Source: Henriciella barbarensis
GTDB taxonomy: Bacteria; Pseudomonadota; Alphaproteobacteria; Caulobacterales; Hyphomonadaceae
Assembly: GCF_003576345.1 (NCBI RefSeq)
Contig: NZ_QWGB01000005.1
Coordinates: 1,302,001 to 1,366,000 of the forward strand
Length of the DNA stretch: 64,000 bases
Direction of reading: 5' to 3'
Shown here: positions 40,877-51,255 of the stretch, piece by piece
Numbering within the stretch: position 1 is the stretch's first letter
Layout: each line of letters opens with the position of its first letter
The notes under the pieces: model-generated
What the model was told of the DNA's origin: nothing
Databases searched by the model: none
Seen by the model: the letters and a program-made list of their open reading frames with translations, nothing else
Translations under genes and position numbers: made by a program

Positions 40877-43645
40877 CTACGCTGCTTCGCGGGCGAGGTT
40901 GCGAAGCACATAGTGCAGGATGCCGCCATTGCGGTAGTAGTCGAGCTCGTTCTCGGTATCGATGCGCACCAGTGTGGTAATGGTCTGGGTAGAGCCATCT
41001 GCCTTCTTGATGGTGACGTCGATATCCTGACGCGGGCTGACGTCGCCGATAGCGGAAATGCTGACTTCTTCGGACCCGTCAAGGCCCAGCGATTGCCAGG
41101 ACTGACCGTCCTTGAACTGCAGCGGAAGAACGCCCATGCCGATGAGGTTGGAGCGGTGAATACGCTCGAAGCTCTCTGCGACAACGGCGCGGACACCAAG
41201 AAGGATTGTACCCTTGGCAGCCCAGTCACGTGAGGAGCCGGTACCGTATTCCTTGCCGGCGAAAACCACCAGCTGCCTGTCTTCCTTCTGGTACTTCATC
41301 GCCGCATCATAGATATCCATCTGCTCGCCAGACGGGTAATGAATGGTCACGCCGCCTTCGACGCCAGGAACCATCTGGTTCTTGATGCGAATGTTGGCGA
41401 AAGTGCCGCGCATCATGACTTCGTGGTTACCACGGCGCGAGCCGTAGGAGTTGAAGTCCATAACCTCGACGCCGTGCTCCTGCAGGTAGCGGCCGGCAGG
41501 GCTGGACGGCTTGATCGCGCCAGCTGGTGAGATGTGATCGGTCGTGATCGAGTCGGCGAAGAGACCGAGGATACGGGCATCCTTGACGTCTTCTGCCTTA
41601 TCGAGATCGACCGTCATGCCCTCAAAGTATGGCGGGTTCTGTACATAGGTCGACTCCGGCCAAGTATAGGTCTTGGAGCCCGTAACAGAAATGTTCTGCC
41701 AGTGCTCGTCACCCTCGAAAACGTTGCCATAGCGCTCAGCGAACATCTCTGGCGTCACCGATTGGCGCATGACGTCGGCGATCTCTTTCGAGGATGGCCA
41801 GATATCTTTCAGAAAGACGTCATTGCCGTCCTTGTCCTTGCCGAGCGGATCCGTGGTCAGGTTGACGTGAAGCGAACCTGCGATCGCATAGGCGACGACC
41901 AGTGGCGGCGACGCGAGATAGTTTGCGCGCACATCCTGACTGATACGGCCTTCGAAGTTACGGTTACCCGAAAGGACAGACCCGACAACGAGGTCGTTCT
42001 CGTTCACAGCCTTGGAGATGGCTGGCGGCAGAGGACCGGAGTTACCGATACACGTCGTGCAGCCATAGCCAACAAGGTTGAAGCCCATTGCATCAAGGTC
42101 GTCCTGCAGGCCGGCGCGCTCGAGATAGTCGGTCACGACTTTTGAGCCCGGTGCGAGCGAAGTCTTCACCCATGGCTTCCGGGTCAGGCCCTTCTCAAGA
42201 GCGTTACGGGCCAGCAGGCCAGCGGCGAGCATCACCGATGGGTTGGAGGTGTTCGTACATGAGGTGATGGCCGCGATCACGACAGAGCCGTCATGCACGT
42301 GATAATCGGTGCCCTCGACCGAATGCATCGAAACGCCATAGGCTTCCGGGTCGGTATAGACGTTCTGTGCGCCTTCATCGACGAAGCGGGATTCGCCTCT
42401 GGAGTCTGGCGTAGTGTCCGGATCCTTCGCGCCGCCACGGATCTCGTTCAGCGCGTCGCGGAACGCGTTGTCGGCTTCAGTCAGCAGGACGCGGTCCTGT
42501 GGACGCTTCGGACCAGCCAGCGATGGAACAACGCTGCCAAGGTCAAGCTCGAGCGTCGAGGTATAGACCGGGTCCTTTTGTTCCGGCCGCCAATAGCCCT
42601 GCGCCTTTGCATAGGCTTCGACCAGCTTCACGCGCTCCGGGTCGCGGCCCGTGTCGGAGAGGTATTGGATCGTTTCGTCGTCGACCGGGAAGAAGCCACA
42701 GGTCGCGCCATATTCTGGCGCCATGTTCGAAATGGTGGCTTCGTCTTCCAGGGTGAGGTTCGCGAGGCCTTCGCCGTAAAACTCGACGAACTTGCCCACA
42801 ACGCCGTGCTTGCGCAGCATCTGCGTCACGGTCAGCACGAGGTCGGTCGCGGTTGCGCCTTCAGCGAGCTTGCCGGTCAGCTTGAAGCCGACGACTTCCG
42901 GGATCAGCATGGAGACCGGCTGGCCGAGCATTGCGGCTTCAGCTTCGATACCGCCAACACCCCAGCCGAGGACGGCGAGGCCGTTGATCATGGTGGTGTG
43001 GGAGTCAGTGCCGACGCAGGTGTCGAAATAGGCGACCGTCTCGCCGTCTTCTTCCTTGGTCCAGACCGTCTGGCCGAGATATTCGAGGTTCACCTGGTGG
43101 CAGATGCCGGTGCCCGGCGGGACAACGCGAAAGTTGCGGAACGCCTTGGAGCCCCAGCGCAGGAACTCATAACGCTCCAGGTTGCGCTCATATTCGACTT
43201 TTACGTTCTTCTCGAAGCTCTCAGGGCCGCCGAAGAAGTCGACCATGACGGAGTGGTCGATGACAAGGTCGACCGGGACGAGCGGGTTGATGGCTTCGGC
43301 GTCGGCGCCGAGTTTCTCGGCAGCGTCGCGCATGGCGGCAAGGTCAACCACTGCAGGAACGCCGGTGAAGTCCTGCATCAGGACGCGGGCCGGGCGGTAG
43401 GCGATTTCGTGGCTCATGTCGCCTTTGGTTTCGAGCCATTGCTTGAACGCAAGGATGTCGGCTTTGGTGACCGTCTTGCCGTCTTCATTGCGCAGCATGT
43501 TTTCAAGCAGCACCTTGAGCGAGGCTGGCAGGCGTGACACATCGCCCAGACCATTTTCGCCGGCGGCGGAAAGCGAGTAGTAGACGTATGACTTGCCGTC
43601 GACGTCGAGCGTGCGGCGTGAATTGAAACTGTCGAGGGATGGCAT
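40877..43645 (-). CDS. acnA: Aconitate hydratase A
   Basis: Aconitase isomerises citrate to isocitrate in the citrate cycle and carries a [4Fe-4S] cluster. Cluster cysteines are in [12 protein letters not shown] and in [16 protein letters not shown]; further signatures are [23 protein letters not shown] and the swivel-domain [21 protein letters not shown]. The 922 residues are slightly longer than the usual 890 or so. ATG at 43645 ([11 protein letters not shown]) is chosen over an open extension to 43789. It is divergent from ccmA, with which it shares the upstream region. Confidence 0.96.
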   Translation of the reverse strand: MPSLDSFNSRRTLDVDGKSYVYYSLSAAGENGLGDVSRLPASLKVLLENMLRNEDGKTVTKADILAFKQWLETKGDMSHEIAYRPARVLMQDFTGVPAVVDLAAMRDAAEKLGADAEAINPLVPVDLVIDHSVMVDFFGGPESFEKNVKVEYERNLERYEFLRWGSKAFRNFRVVPPGTGICHQVNLEYLGQTVWTKEEDGETVAYFDTCVGTDSHTTMINGLAVLGWGVGGIEAEAAMLGQPVSMLIPEVVGFKLTGKLAEGATATDLVLTVTQMLRKHGVVGKFVEFYGEGLANLTLEDEATISNMAPEYGATCGFFPVDDETIQYLSDTGRDPERVKLVEAYAKAQGYWRPEQKDPVYTSTLELDLGSVVPSLAGPKRPQDRVLLTEADNAFRDALNEIRGGAKDPDTTPDSRGESRFVDEGAQNVYTDPEAYGVSMHSVEGTDYHVHDGSVVIAAITSCTNTSNPSVMLAAGLLARNALEKGLTRKPWVKTSLAPGSKVVTDYLERAGLQDDLDAMGFNLVGYGCTTCIGNSGPLPPAISKAVNENDLVVGSVLSGNRNFEGRISQDVRANYLASPPLVVAYAIAGSLHVNLTTDPLGKDKDGNDVFLKDIWPSSKEIADVMRQSVTPEMFAERYGNVFEGDEHWQNISVTGSKTYTWPESTYVQNPPYFEGMTVDLDKAEDVKDARILGLFADSITTDHISPAGAIKPSSPAGRYLQEHGVEVMDFNSYGSRRGNHEVMMRGTFANIRIKNQMVPGVEGGVTIHYPSGEQMDIYDAAMKYQKEDRQLVVFAGKEYGTGSSRDWAAKGTILLGVRAVVAESFERIHRSNLIGMGVLPLQFKDGQSWQSLGLDGSEEVSISAIGDVSPRQDIDVTIKKADGSTQTITTLVRIDTENELDYYRNGGILHYVLRNLAREAA

Positions 43646-43780
43646 CGTGGGAGTGACCTCTTCTTGCATGTGTCCGGTGGGCGCGCGCCGGTGCGCTGCG
43701 CTGGTTTGCCTGTCTCTTATAGTCGATGTGCAGCATACGCAATTGCGCGGGGATGAGACTTCTTGGCAGAAAACGCAGCC

Positions 43781-44356
43781 ATGATGCATGAGTTTCTGAT
43801 CAAGGCAGCTGGACTTGGCGCGATCAGGGGCGAGCGCGTGCTTTTCTCGGACCTTTCCCTTGAGGTGAAAGCCGGTGAAGCGCTTGTTCTGCGCGGCGCA
43901 AATGGCGCGGGCAAGTCCACGCTACTTCGCATGTTAGGGGGCCTGTCGCGCCCCGATGCGGGGGCAGTGGAGCGCCCGGCTCGCCATCACTGGATCGGCC
44001 ACCGCAACGGGCTCAAGCCGCATGAAACGCCGCGCGCCCACCTTTCACACTGGGGCCGTGTCTGGGGCAGTAACGCTGATGCAAGAGAGATCGCCCGCCA
44101 GATGGGGATTGAACGTCCCTTCGATGTGGCCGGACGGCTGCTCTCAGCGGGACAAAAGCGCCGCACTGCGGTTGCACGCCTGTTGCTGGCAGATCGCCCA
44201 CTCTGGCTGCTGGATGAGCCTTTCTCTGCGCTGGATACGCAAGGCAGGGTGCTTGTGACCGACCTTATAGACGAGCATCGTGCGTCTGGAGGCGCTGTAA
44301 TTGCGGCACTTCATGGCGATGCGCCTTTCCAAGCGAGCGGCGAGGTTCAGTTGTGA
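43781..44356 (+). CDS. ccmA: Heme exporter ATP-binding protein CcmA
   Basis: ATPase of the CcmABCD complex that loads heme onto CcmE for cytochrome c maturation. ABC motifs: Walker [15 protein letters not shown], the signature [16 protein letters not shown], Walker [14 protein letters not shown] and a HGD switch. About 191 residues from the ATG at 43781, with another ATG directly after; a TTG at 43763 is also open. First gene of the ccmABCDG operon, with the next gene overlapping its stop by four bases. Confidence 0.93.
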   Translation: MMHEFLIKAAGLGAIRGERVLFSDLSLEVKAGEALVLRGANGAGKSTLLRMLGGLSRPDAGAVERPARHHWIGHRNGLKPHETPRAHLSHWGRVWGSNADAREIARQMGIERPFDVAGRLLSAGQKRRTAVARLLLADRPLWLLDEPFSALDTQGRVLVTDLIDEHRASGGAVIAALHGDAPFQASGEVQL

Positions 44357-45015
44357 AATCCCCGTCTCCCCTTCGTGCCGCCTTCCGTCAGGCGCTGGGC
44401 GAGGCCTGGGCGGGCGGCGCAGGTGTGCTGCTCCCGATTGGTTTCTTTGCAGGCGCGGCGATGCTGGTACCATTCACCGTGGGCAGCGAGGCTAGCCAGC
44501 TTTCCTCCATTGGCACGGGCATTCTCTGGGTCGCGCTCGCGCTGGCCTCTCTGGTTTCCATGGAGCGGGTCTTTCAGGCTGACCTTGAAGACGGCGTGCT
44601 GGAGCTCTGGGCGCAGGAGGAGACGCCTCTCTTCCTCGTCGCCGCTGCGAAGATCATTGCGCACTGGCTGGTGTCAGGCCTGCCGCTTGTCCTGCTGACC
44701 CCGCCTATCGGTATCGCGCTTCAAGTCGACCCGGGCGCGCTCGTGCCTGCCATGCTGGCCTATGGGCTTGGCGGGTTGGCCTTCTTCCTCTGGGGCGGCG
44801 TTGCGGGGGCACTGGCGGCCAGTGTCGCGCGTGGCGGGCTACTTATTTCCCTGCTGGCCCTCCCGCTCTTCGTGCCGACCGCGATCTTCGGGGCGCTGGC
44901 AACTATTGAGGGGCCGGGCGGGCCAAGCCTACTCTTCCTCTCGGCGACGACACTATTCGCCCTCTCGATTGCACCTTTCGCCGCATCTGCGGCGCTACGC
45001 TTGGCGGTCGATTGA
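44353..45015 (+). CDS. ccmB: Heme exporter membrane protein CcmB
   Basis: 220 residues with six membrane spans and the family motif LEDGVLELWAQEETPLFLVAAAKIIAHW after the second span. CcmB is the permease partner of CcmA. The start is a GTG overlapping the ccmA stop (GTGA), giving translational coupling. Confidence 0.92.
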   Translation: MKSPSPLRAAFRQALGEAWAGGAGVLLPIGFFAGAAMLVPFTVGSEASQLSSIGTGILWVALALASLVSMERVFQADLEDGVLELWAQEETPLFLVAAAKIIAHWLVSGLPLVLLTPPIGIALQVDPGALVPAMLAYGLGGLAFFLWGGVAGALAASVARGGLLISLLALPLFVPTAIFGALATIEGPGGPSLLFLSATTLFALSIAPFAASAALRLAVD

Positions 45016-45037
45016 GAGACCTTTAACAGGGGACGTG

Positions 45038-45769
45038 ATGATCAGGGCTTTTGCCAATCCACACCGTTTCATGGCGCTGTCGCGCTGGCTAGCGCCGGTA
45101 TGTCTGGGCGTTGGCGCCTTGCTCATGCTCTGGAGCGTCTGGCAGGGTCTCTGGGTCGTGCCACAGGATGACTATCAGGGCGGCGATATCATGCGCGCCA
45201 TGTTCATTCACGTCCCGTCCGCCTGGCTTGCCATGGCAAGCTATATGGGCCTCGCTGCAACCAGCCTTGTCTGGTTTGTCTGGCGACACGAGCTCGCCGA
45301 CATGGCGGCCAAATCCATCGCCCCGCTTGGCGCGGCCTACACGGCCCTGTGCCTTGCGACAGGCTCGATCTGGGGCAAGCCGACCTGGGGCACATGGTGG
45401 CTCTGGGATGATGCCCGCATGATGTCAGTGCTGGTGATGTTCTTCCTGTTTCTTGGCTACATGGCGTTGCGGGCCGCCATGGAGACGCGCCAGAAGGCCG
45501 CGCGCGCAGGCGCGATCCTCGCCATGGTGGGCGCCGTCAATGTGCCGCTCATCAAGTTCTCGGTCGATATCTGGTCATCCATCCACCAGGATGCGAGCGT
45601 GCTGCGGCTCGACGGTCCGGCCATGCCGCCCGTTTATCTGACACCGCTCCTCATTGGCGGGCTGGCGCACATGATCTTCTTTGCAGGCCTTACCATGATG
45701 CTGATGCGCGCTGAGGTCTGGGGCCGGCGCGGTGACGTTCTCATCGCGCGCAAGCTGTCGGGGTCCTGA
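45038..45769 (+). CDS. ccmC: Heme exporter/handling protein CcmC
   Basis: A 243-residue six-span membrane protein of the heme-handling family. The tryptophan-rich signature GKPTWGTWWLWDDARMMS, near residue 125, binds heme together with flanking histidines (FIHVPSAW and SIHQDASVLR). CcmC delivers heme to CcmE. The ATG follows CAGGGGACGTG. The upstream frame overlapping ccmB is not part of the gene. Confidence 0.94.
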   Translation: MIRAFANPHRFMALSRWLAPVCLGVGALLMLWSVWQGLWVVPQDDYQGGDIMRAMFIHVPSAWLAMASYMGLAATSLVWFVWRHELADMAAKSIAPLGAAYTALCLATGSIWGKPTWGTWWLWDDARMMSVLVMFFLFLGYMALRAAMETRQKAARAGAILAMVGAVNVPLIKFSVDIWSSIHQDASVLRLDGPAMPPVYLTPLLIGGLAHMIFFAGLTMMLMRAEVWGRRGDVLIARKLSGS

Positions 45770-45772
45770 GCC

Positions 45773-45931
45773 ATGCTTCCAGTCTTTGAACAGAACGCCG
45801 CTTTCATCTGGGCGATCTATGCCATCGGCGCGGTCGTGCCGGTCGGGCTGTTTGTCTATGCGCTCATCCGCGCGCGGATGGCTAAACGCCGGCTGGACCG
45901 CTTGCAGGCCGAACGGGAGCGGGGCGGATGA
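45773..45931 (+). CDS. ccmD: Heme exporter protein CcmD (52 residues)
   Basis: Small membrane protein of the complex: a single span (FIWAIYAIGAVVPVGLFVYAL) and a basic cytoplasmic tail (RMAKRRLDRLQAERERGG). It lies between ccmC and ccmG, and its stop overlaps the ccmG start by four bases. Size, topology and order are those of CcmD. Confidence 0.88.
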   Translation: MLPVFEQNAAFIWAIYAIGAVVPVGLFVYALIRARMAKRRLDRLQAERERGG

Positions 45932-46449
45932 AACGCTGGCTGCTTGCTATTCCGGTTGCGCTTCTGCTCGGGCTCGGCGTGCTTGGTGCCTACCAGCTGA
46001 TGCAGCCCGATGATGAGAGCTTTGTCGCCAAGGCAGACCGCAGCGCGCCTGACCGCGCCTTCCCGCTGCTGGACGCGCCAGACCAGCAGATAAGTTTCGC
46101 CTCCCCGCCAGGCGATGGGCCAGTGATGGTGAACCTCTTCGCCAGCTGGTGCGCGCCCTGCCGGGCAGAGCATGACGACATCACTGCGCTCGCGGAGAGC
46201 TTTCCGGGGCAGGTCTACGGCCTTGCCTATAAGGATGCGCCTGAAGCGACGCGTGCCTTTCTGGAAGAGCTCGGAAACCCGTTCGAACAGATCGGTGTCG
46301 ACCCCTCAGGGCAGGGCGGTCTGGATTTCGGCCTGACCGGCGTGCCTGAAACCTTCGTGATCAGTGCGGACGGTCAGATCATCCTGCATGTGCGGGGCCC
46401 GCTGGACGCCGAACGTAGCCAGCAGGTCGCAGAGGCGCTTGGCGGTTAG
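45928..46449 (+). CDS. ccmG: Thiol:disulfide interchange protein CcmG/DsbE
   Basis: 173 residues: an N-terminal membrane anchor (WLLAIPVALLLGLGVLGAY) and a periplasmic thioredoxin domain with CAPC in NLFASWCAPCRAEHDD. TGVPETFVISADG holds the conserved cis-proline-type loop. It keeps apocytochrome c thiols reduced during heme attachment. The last gene of the ccm operon here; ccmE, ccmF and ccmH are not adjacent. Confidence 0.93.
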   Translation: MKRWLLAIPVALLLGLGVLGAYQLMQPDDESFVAKADRSAPDRAFPLLDAPDQQISFASPPGDGPVMVNLFASWCAPCRAEHDDITALAESFPGQVYGLAYKDAPEATRAFLEELGNPFEQIGVDPSGQGGLDFGLTGVPETFVISADGQIILHVRGPLDAERSQQVAEALGG

Positions 46450-46455
46450 GCCCAC

Positions 46456-47052
46456 CTACTTCTTCTTTTTCTTTTTCTTCTTCTTGTCGGACTTCGACTT
46501 GTCCGCCTTGGCTGCCTTGTCCTTCTTGGACTTCTTCGGCTTGGCTTTTGCGGATTTCTCGTCGCTGCCGGCGGCGTCTGCAGCTTCTGCTTCCTCGACC
46601 TCAACCTTTTCCTCTGGTGCGCCGATGGCGGCGAGTGACAGGATGAAGCCCGCGCGGCGGTTCGCACGGATCATGGCGAGCAGCTCATTGTCTGCAGCTT
46701 CCACGCCCGGCAGCGCCGCCTCATAGACGCCGCGCCCCTTTGCGAGCAGTGACACGACCTTGGCGCGGGCGTCTTCCGGCGATGTGGTGCGCTTGATATA
46801 GCCAGACGCCTCCATGCGGCGGACCATTTCGGCCAGCGTGGAGCGGTCAATGCCTGTGCGGTCAACAAGGCTGGACTGGCTCTGGCCTTCTTCGGCCGCC
46901 AGCGCCGCGAGCACCGCAAACTGGCGAAGTGTCAGCCCCTGGGCCGCCAGCGCTTCGGTCGACAGATTGACCGCGGCCTGCTGGGCCCTGTGCAGCAAAT
47001 GGCTGGTCGATTTGGACAGATCAAAGGTCTGCGTATCTTGTTGGTCAGCCAT
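46456..47052 (-). CDS. MarR-family regulator with lysine-rich tail
   Basis: A 198-residue winged-helix protein. Residues 10-140 are a MarR domain (LTLRQFAVLAALAAEEGQSQSSLVDRTGIDRSTLAEMVRRMEASGYIKR...DARAKVVSLLAKGR). The rest is an extension of about 55 residues: first acidic (EEKVEVEEAEAADAA), then Lys-rich, ending in about nine Lys. Such tails are not usual for MarR proteins and may add non-specific DNA contact. The gene is convergent with ccmG and divergent from the NUDIX gene, with only about 110 bases between starts, so the latter may be regulated. Confidence 0.85.
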   Translation of the reverse strand: MADQQDTQTFDLSKSTSHLLHRAQQAAVNLSTEALAAQGLTLRQFAVLAALAAEEGQSQSSLVDRTGIDRSTLAEMVRRMEASGYIKRTTSPEDARAKVVSLLAKGRGVYEAALPGVEAADNELLAMIRANRRAGFILSLAAIGAPEEKVEVEEAEAADAAGSDEKSAKAKPKKSKKDKAAKADKSKSDKKKKKKKKK

Positions 47053-47164
47053 CTCGATCTATCCTTGCAGTTCACTTTGCTTAGTCGATTTTCAGACATT
47101 ATCTGGAAACAAACAGTGTGCGGATCAATGTGGGTTCGCAATAAACCAGCACGTTAACAGGTTG

Positions 47165-47701
47165 ATGACACAGACAGTGGACGAGAAATTCGAGCTTGGC
47201 GTTCCGAATGGCGATGACCGTGAACGCCGGATCTGCCAGACCTGCGGCTTCGTCGATTACCGCAATCCCAGAATCGTAGCGGGCTCGGTGGTGACCAAGG
47301 ACGACCAGATTCTGCTTTGCAAGCGCGCGATCGAACCGCGCAAGGGCTTCTGGACCCTTCCTGCAGGCTATATGGAGCTTGGCGAAACGATCGAGGAAGC
47401 CGCGCAGCGTGAAGCCCGCGAGGAAGCCTGCGCCACGATCGAGATCGACCGGATGCTGGCGACCTACTCCATACCGCGCATCGGTCAGGTGCAGGTGATG
47501 TTCCGTGCCCGTCTTGCGTCAGACTTCAAAGCAGGACCTGAGAGCCTCGATGTGCAGCTCTTCGACTGGAAAGATATTCCCTGGTCGGAGCTTGCTTTCC
47601 CGACAGTGGTCTGGGCGCTGACCCATTTTGCAGAAACACGCGGACAGGCGGACTTTGTGCCGTTCGGCAATCCGGCAAATACCGACAAGGTTACGCGCTA
47701 G
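47165..47701 (+). CDS. NUDIX hydrolase with zinc-ribbon start
   Basis: 178 residues. A zinc-ribbon-like CQTCGFVDYRNPRIV precedes the NUDIX fold. The NUDIX box is GYMELGETIEEAAQREAREE, with the metal-binding REAREE near its end. The combination suits NudC-like/ADP-ribose-pyrophosphatase-like enzymes (COG1051 and similar) that clean nucleotide metabolites; the exact substrate is open. The ATG is at 47165 and the 3' end overlaps ispZ by 11 bases, convergent. The MarR-type gene is divergent. Confidence 0.85.
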   Translation: MTQTVDEKFELGVPNGDDRERRICQTCGFVDYRNPRIVAGSVVTKDDQILLCKRAIEPRKGFWTLPAGYMELGETIEEAAQREAREEACATIEIDRMLATYSIPRIGQVQVMFRARLASDFKAGPESLDVQLFDWKDIPWSELAFPTVVWALTHFAETRGQADFVPFGNPANTDKVTR

Positions 47702-48464
47702 CTTCGCTTTTGCTGTTGGCGGCGTCGTCATCGCTGTCGCGCAGATGCTTCATCGTATAAGGCACGTTTGCCGCGCCGAAGGCCAGCGTGATGACCCAGG
47801 TGCCGAGCTTCCACCAGGTGGCCCAGGCATCCTCGAAATTGCGTGCCCCGAAGGTAATGCCGAGGAAATCGTACTCCCCAGCTGGTGCCCAGAGCACGCC
47901 TGCGATGCGAAGCGGCTCTTCCAGTGGTGGTACGAAATACCGCCAGATGAATTCATTGGCTGCCGCCATGAAGACGAAATAGCCGCCCCAGCGGATCGCA
48001 AGCTGAGTCCATGCATGGTCTGGCAGGTCGAACACCGTCTTGAACATCACTTTCCAGATATTCGTGCCGAAGGCGAGCGAGCCAAATATGAAGGCGGCCA
48101 GGATCAGCTGCTGGATTGTCGGCTTGGCGTAGATGAAGCCCTTGTCCTGCAACACGATGCCGATGATCCCGAAAGACCCGACGATGCCAGCGCTAAGCAG
48201 CGTGAAGAGCGGGACGCGCCCCCCTGTCAGTAACCTGCGGGCGATGAAGCCCACAGTCAGAATGATGAGAACGCCGGTTGCCCAGTAAAGTGCGGTATCG
48301 GAATTGATCGCGACATCCACGCCGCCAATAGTGGTTTCGACGTCGATACCGAGCAGCCGGATCAGATTGTATATCGCCACAAAGGCGATCACGGGCAGAA
48401 GCTCACCCCAAATCTGGTTAGCTTTGTTGGCGGCAGTGTCCAGGTCGGAGCTTTTGTCTGTCAT
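47691..48464 (-). CDS. ispZ: YciB/IspZ inner-membrane septation-like protein
   Basis: A 257-residue membrane protein with about five to six spans. KPTIQQLILAAFIFGSLAFGTNIWKVMF and AIRWGGYFVFMAAANEFIWRYF are strong YciB/IspZ signatures. In Shigella and E. coli YciB affects septation and envelope integrity; it is not an isoprenoid enzyme despite the name. The C-terminal tail of about 25 residues is polar and acidic. It follows the flippase gene by eight bases on the same strand, so they are likely co-transcribed. Confidence 0.88.
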   Translation of the reverse strand: MTDKSSDLDTAANKANQIWGELLPVIAFVAIYNLIRLLGIDVETTIGGVDVAINSDTALYWATGVLIILTVGFIARRLLTGGRVPLFTLLSAGIVGSFGIIGIVLQDKGFIYAKPTIQQLILAAFIFGSLAFGTNIWKVMFKTVFDLPDHAWTQLAIRWGGYFVFMAAANEFIWRYFVPPLEEPLRIAGVLWAPAGEYDFLGITFGARNFEDAWATWWKLGTWVITLAFGAANVPYTMKHLRDSDDDAANSKSEASA

Positions 48465-48472
48465 GAAGCCTG

Positions 48473-49933
48473 TTACGTAGCTGGGGGCTCGGTGGATGCG
48501 TTGCGCCTGTCTTGCACGAATGATCTGGCACCTCCAGCATCAATCGCAAGCACGGCTGCCGCATATACAACTGCTCCCGCGAATGCTTTCGCGATGAGCT
48601 CCGGCCAGCCGCCAAGCTCCGGGATAATTGCTATGGCTGGCCACATGGCGAGCGAGGCAGCGAGGATCTTGAGGACCGGTACGAAAGGGAACGGGAAGGC
48701 GACATAGCGCCGTCCTCGTCCGGCAATCGCCAGTATGCCGATCGCATAGCTCGCAATCGTGGCGGCAACGGCACCGATAATCCCGAATTGCGGGATCAGC
48801 ACAATATTCGCCGCGATGTTTACGCCTGCGGGGATCAACATCAGCAGCGCCTGCTCCCCTGTCTTCTGGGCGAGCTGAAAGGCTTCTGCATAGTAATGCA
48901 TCAGAAGGCCGTTCATGAGCCCGGCAAAGGCGATCCATGGGATGATGCGCGCCGCCTGCTCACGAAGGTCTTCGCCGATGAGCGCCTCAGAAAGCGGCTC
49001 GGCGACGAGCGCGAGGCCCATGGCGGCAGGAAGCCCGATCAGCAGCATGGTCGATACAAGACCGCGGGCTTCACGCCGCGCGGCGTCGGGGCCTTCTTCT
49101 TCATAGGCAGCAAGGACCAGTGGCTGACCAGCCATGGCGGCCCAGGCACAGAGAAGCAGGATCGTCTTGTCCGCAACGCCATAACCTGCTGCGTATGCAC
49201 CGACGGCAGCCTCTCCGATAAAGAGGGAGATGAGAAAACGGTCGGCGACGGAGAGGAGGAGGTCGAGCGACAAGGCCGCTGCAATGGGCAGGCCATAGGA
49301 ATAATAGGCGCGGATCTTGGCCGCGTTCGGGGAGGCGCCCTTCGTCTGCCCCTGCAACCAGAGCAGTTGCGGAATAGCGACAATGAGACCGGCGATTACC
49401 AGACCGATAAAGGGGGCTGCGGCGCCTGCGTCGGTCAGCCATGCGATGATCGCCCCCAGCCCGAAGCCACCGAGAAGCTTGAACGAATAGACGAGAACAT
49501 AGCGCTGCACCTGCTGGCTGGCGCGATGGGCCTCCAGCGTGGCCTGTACCAGCGTGCTGATCGGCATGGACAGCGCAATCCATGGCAGGATGTGCAGGTA
49601 TCGCGGCATGTGGGAGACGGCGGCAGCCAGTATCACCATCGCGAGCGCGGCAAGCAGCAATGAGCGCAACAATAGCGCCCGCACCGTGGCGAAATGCTCG
49701 GCAAGCGCAATTTCACCCTCGGCGCGCGCTTTCGCTGTATAGCGATAGGCGGCGGCCTCACCGGGCGCGAGCGTCAGTGTGTGAATGAGCGCCATGACAG
49801 ACAGCATCAGCGCATAACGGCCATACTCTTCCGGTCCCAGAAGGCGCGTGAAGACATAGACCGCTCCAAAGGAAGCGAGCGCACTGGCGAGGTTGGCTGG
49901 CAGGTAGCCTGCAAGATGGCGGGCGAGTTTCAT
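48473..49933 (-). CDS. Polysaccharide flippase (MOP/Wzx-like)
   Basis: 486 residues and about 12-14 membrane spans. N-terminal MKLARHLAGYLPANLASALASFGAVYVFTRLLGPEEYGRYAL is the polysaccharide-biosynthesis (Wzx/RfbX) pattern. Such proteins flip lipid-linked sugar units across the inner membrane. No sugar transferases or polymerases are nearby, so its polymer is unknown. A charged, disordered C-terminal end (SFVQDRRNASTEPPAT) follows the last span. The gene lies eight bases upstream of ispZ. Confidence 0.87.
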   Translation of the reverse strand: MKLARHLAGYLPANLASALASFGAVYVFTRLLGPEEYGRYALMLSVMALIHTLTLAPGEAAAYRYTAKARAEGEIALAEHFATVRALLLRSLLLAALAMVILAAAVSHMPRYLHILPWIALSMPISTLVQATLEAHRASQQVQRYVLVYSFKLLGGFGLGAIIAWLTDAGAAAPFIGLVIAGLIVAIPQLLWLQGQTKGASPNAAKIRAYYSYGLPIAAALSLDLLLSVADRFLISLFIGEAAVGAYAAGYGVADKTILLLCAWAAMAGQPLVLAAYEEEGPDAARREARGLVSTMLLIGLPAAMGLALVAEPLSEALIGEDLREQAARIIPWIAFAGLMNGLLMHYYAEAFQLAQKTGEQALLMLIPAGVNIAANIVLIPQFGIIGAVAATIASYAIGILAIAGRGRRYVAFPFPFVPVLKILAASLAMWPAIAIIPELGGWPELIAKAFAGAVVYAAAVLAIDAGGARSFVQDRRNASTEPPAT

Positions 49934-49968
49934 AGGCCCGCCCCTAACAGCTATATCCGAAAGGAGGA

Positions 49969-50829
49969 TTAAAGGCTGGTCTCAAGCAGGAGGAGCCCCC
50001 CGGCCAGAACGCAGGCTGCTATGATGCGGCGCGGCCCGAAACCTTCCTTCAGGAAGACCGCGCCAAGAATTGCCCCGAACACGACAGAGGTTTCGCGCAT
50101 GGCCGTCACTGTGGCAGCGTCGGTCATGGAAAAAGCGAGCAGCGCCGCGCCATAAGAGATGACCGACGAGACCCCGCCGACAGCGCCGCCGACCAGCTGC
50201 GGGCGCAGGCGTTTGAGAAGCTGGCCGCGCCGCGTCCAGACGGTCACCGCCGTGGTGCCGAGCCAGTCGAGAAGGAAAAGCCAGACAATGAAAGTGAAAC
50301 GGTTTTCCGCAAGGCGCACGCCATAGGCATCGGTTACTGAATATAGCCCGATGCCGAGCGCGGTGAGCCCTGCCCACATAAGCGCGATACGGTCCAGCGA
50401 CGCCTGATCCAGGGATTTGCCTGCCGGCAGGGCGAAGACGATCAAAGCAAGTGTCGCGAGTGTCAGGCCTGCCCAGCCCAATAGGGTCGGCATCTCCTGC
50501 AGGGCGAAGACAGCGATGATTGCGGTTGCGAGCGGCGCCAGCCCGCGCATGACCGGAAAGACAAGCGAGAGGTCGCCCCTGTGGAGGGCGCGGATCATGA
50601 AGAACTGGTAGACCCAGTGCGCCCCGATCGCCATTGCAATGGCTGGCCAGAGCGCGGCTTCCGGGAAAGGAACGAAAAAGGCAAAGGGCAGCACGCAGAG
50701 CGCCGAGGTGATCGACAGCACCATCCGCGCGCTGAGGACATCGCCGCCCCGCTTCACAGCGAAGTTCGCGAGCGCAACTGTCACAGCGGACAGGAGGCAG
50801 AGAAGCAGCGGCAGGGTGGTCGATGACAT
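49969..50829 (-). CDS. EamA/DMT-family transporter
   Basis: A 286-residue protein with ten membrane spans in two EamA repeats. The pattern PVMRGLAPLATAIIAVFALQE (first repeat end) and SVVFGAILGAVFLKEGFGPRRIIAACVLAGGLLL (second) is typical of drug/metabolite transporters. The transported solute is unknown. It is the first of three minus-strand membrane-protein genes here, 35 bases before the flippase gene. Confidence 0.88.
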   Translation of the reverse strand: MSSTTLPLLLCLLSAVTVALANFAVKRGGDVLSARMVLSITSALCVLPFAFFVPFPEAALWPAIAMAIGAHWVYQFFMIRALHRGDLSLVFPVMRGLAPLATAIIAVFALQEMPTLLGWAGLTLATLALIVFALPAGKSLDQASLDRIALMWAGLTALGIGLYSVTDAYGVRLAENRFTFIVWLFLLDWLGTTAVTVWTRRGQLLKRLRPQLVGGAVGGVSSVISYGAALLAFSMTDAATVTAMRETSVVFGAILGAVFLKEGFGPRRIIAACVLAGGLLLLETSL

Positions 50830-51255
50830 GGCCTGCCCTGTCGGGCTGGAGCGGCCTGATTGTCAAGCTGGATGGGTGGGGAAAGGAATGCACAAGGACC
50901 GCATGCGCCGTCTCGGCGCTCGTGTCCCGTCGACCTAGTAACTAGGTGGGTGCCGGTTAGGATAGGCCACGGCCAGTCCCAGCGCCAGCTCCCTTGACGG
51001 AACGTAAGGTCGGCGGACAGCTGGCTTCCTCGAACGCCGCAGCCCTTGTGCTCTGCAAGAGATAATGCGCCCGCCAGTGTTTGAACAGGGCCAATGCATG
51101 TCGGTTCGCCGCAGACGGGCGCCCGCCATGATCAATGACAGCGTCTTCATGAAAAACCATTAAATTACAAAGCGCTCACATCCGCCCTCGACGGGTTGAA
51201 CCATGGCTTTCGATCTGTTTGGCTCCTTCGCGCTAACAAGGAAAGGAGACCATCC
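50830..51255. other. Intergenic, about 430 bases
   Basis: A small palindrome CCTAGTAACTAGG lies at about 50937-50949. Short minus-strand frames are open but Arg/Pro-rich and unconvincing. The right part contains the promoter and a good ribosome site (GAAAGGAGAC) for the DUF4168 gene. Confidence 0.4.

Noticed and set aside
42293-43537. 414-codon plus-strand frame inside aconitase
   Set aside because: Antisense shadow of acnA, no family features.
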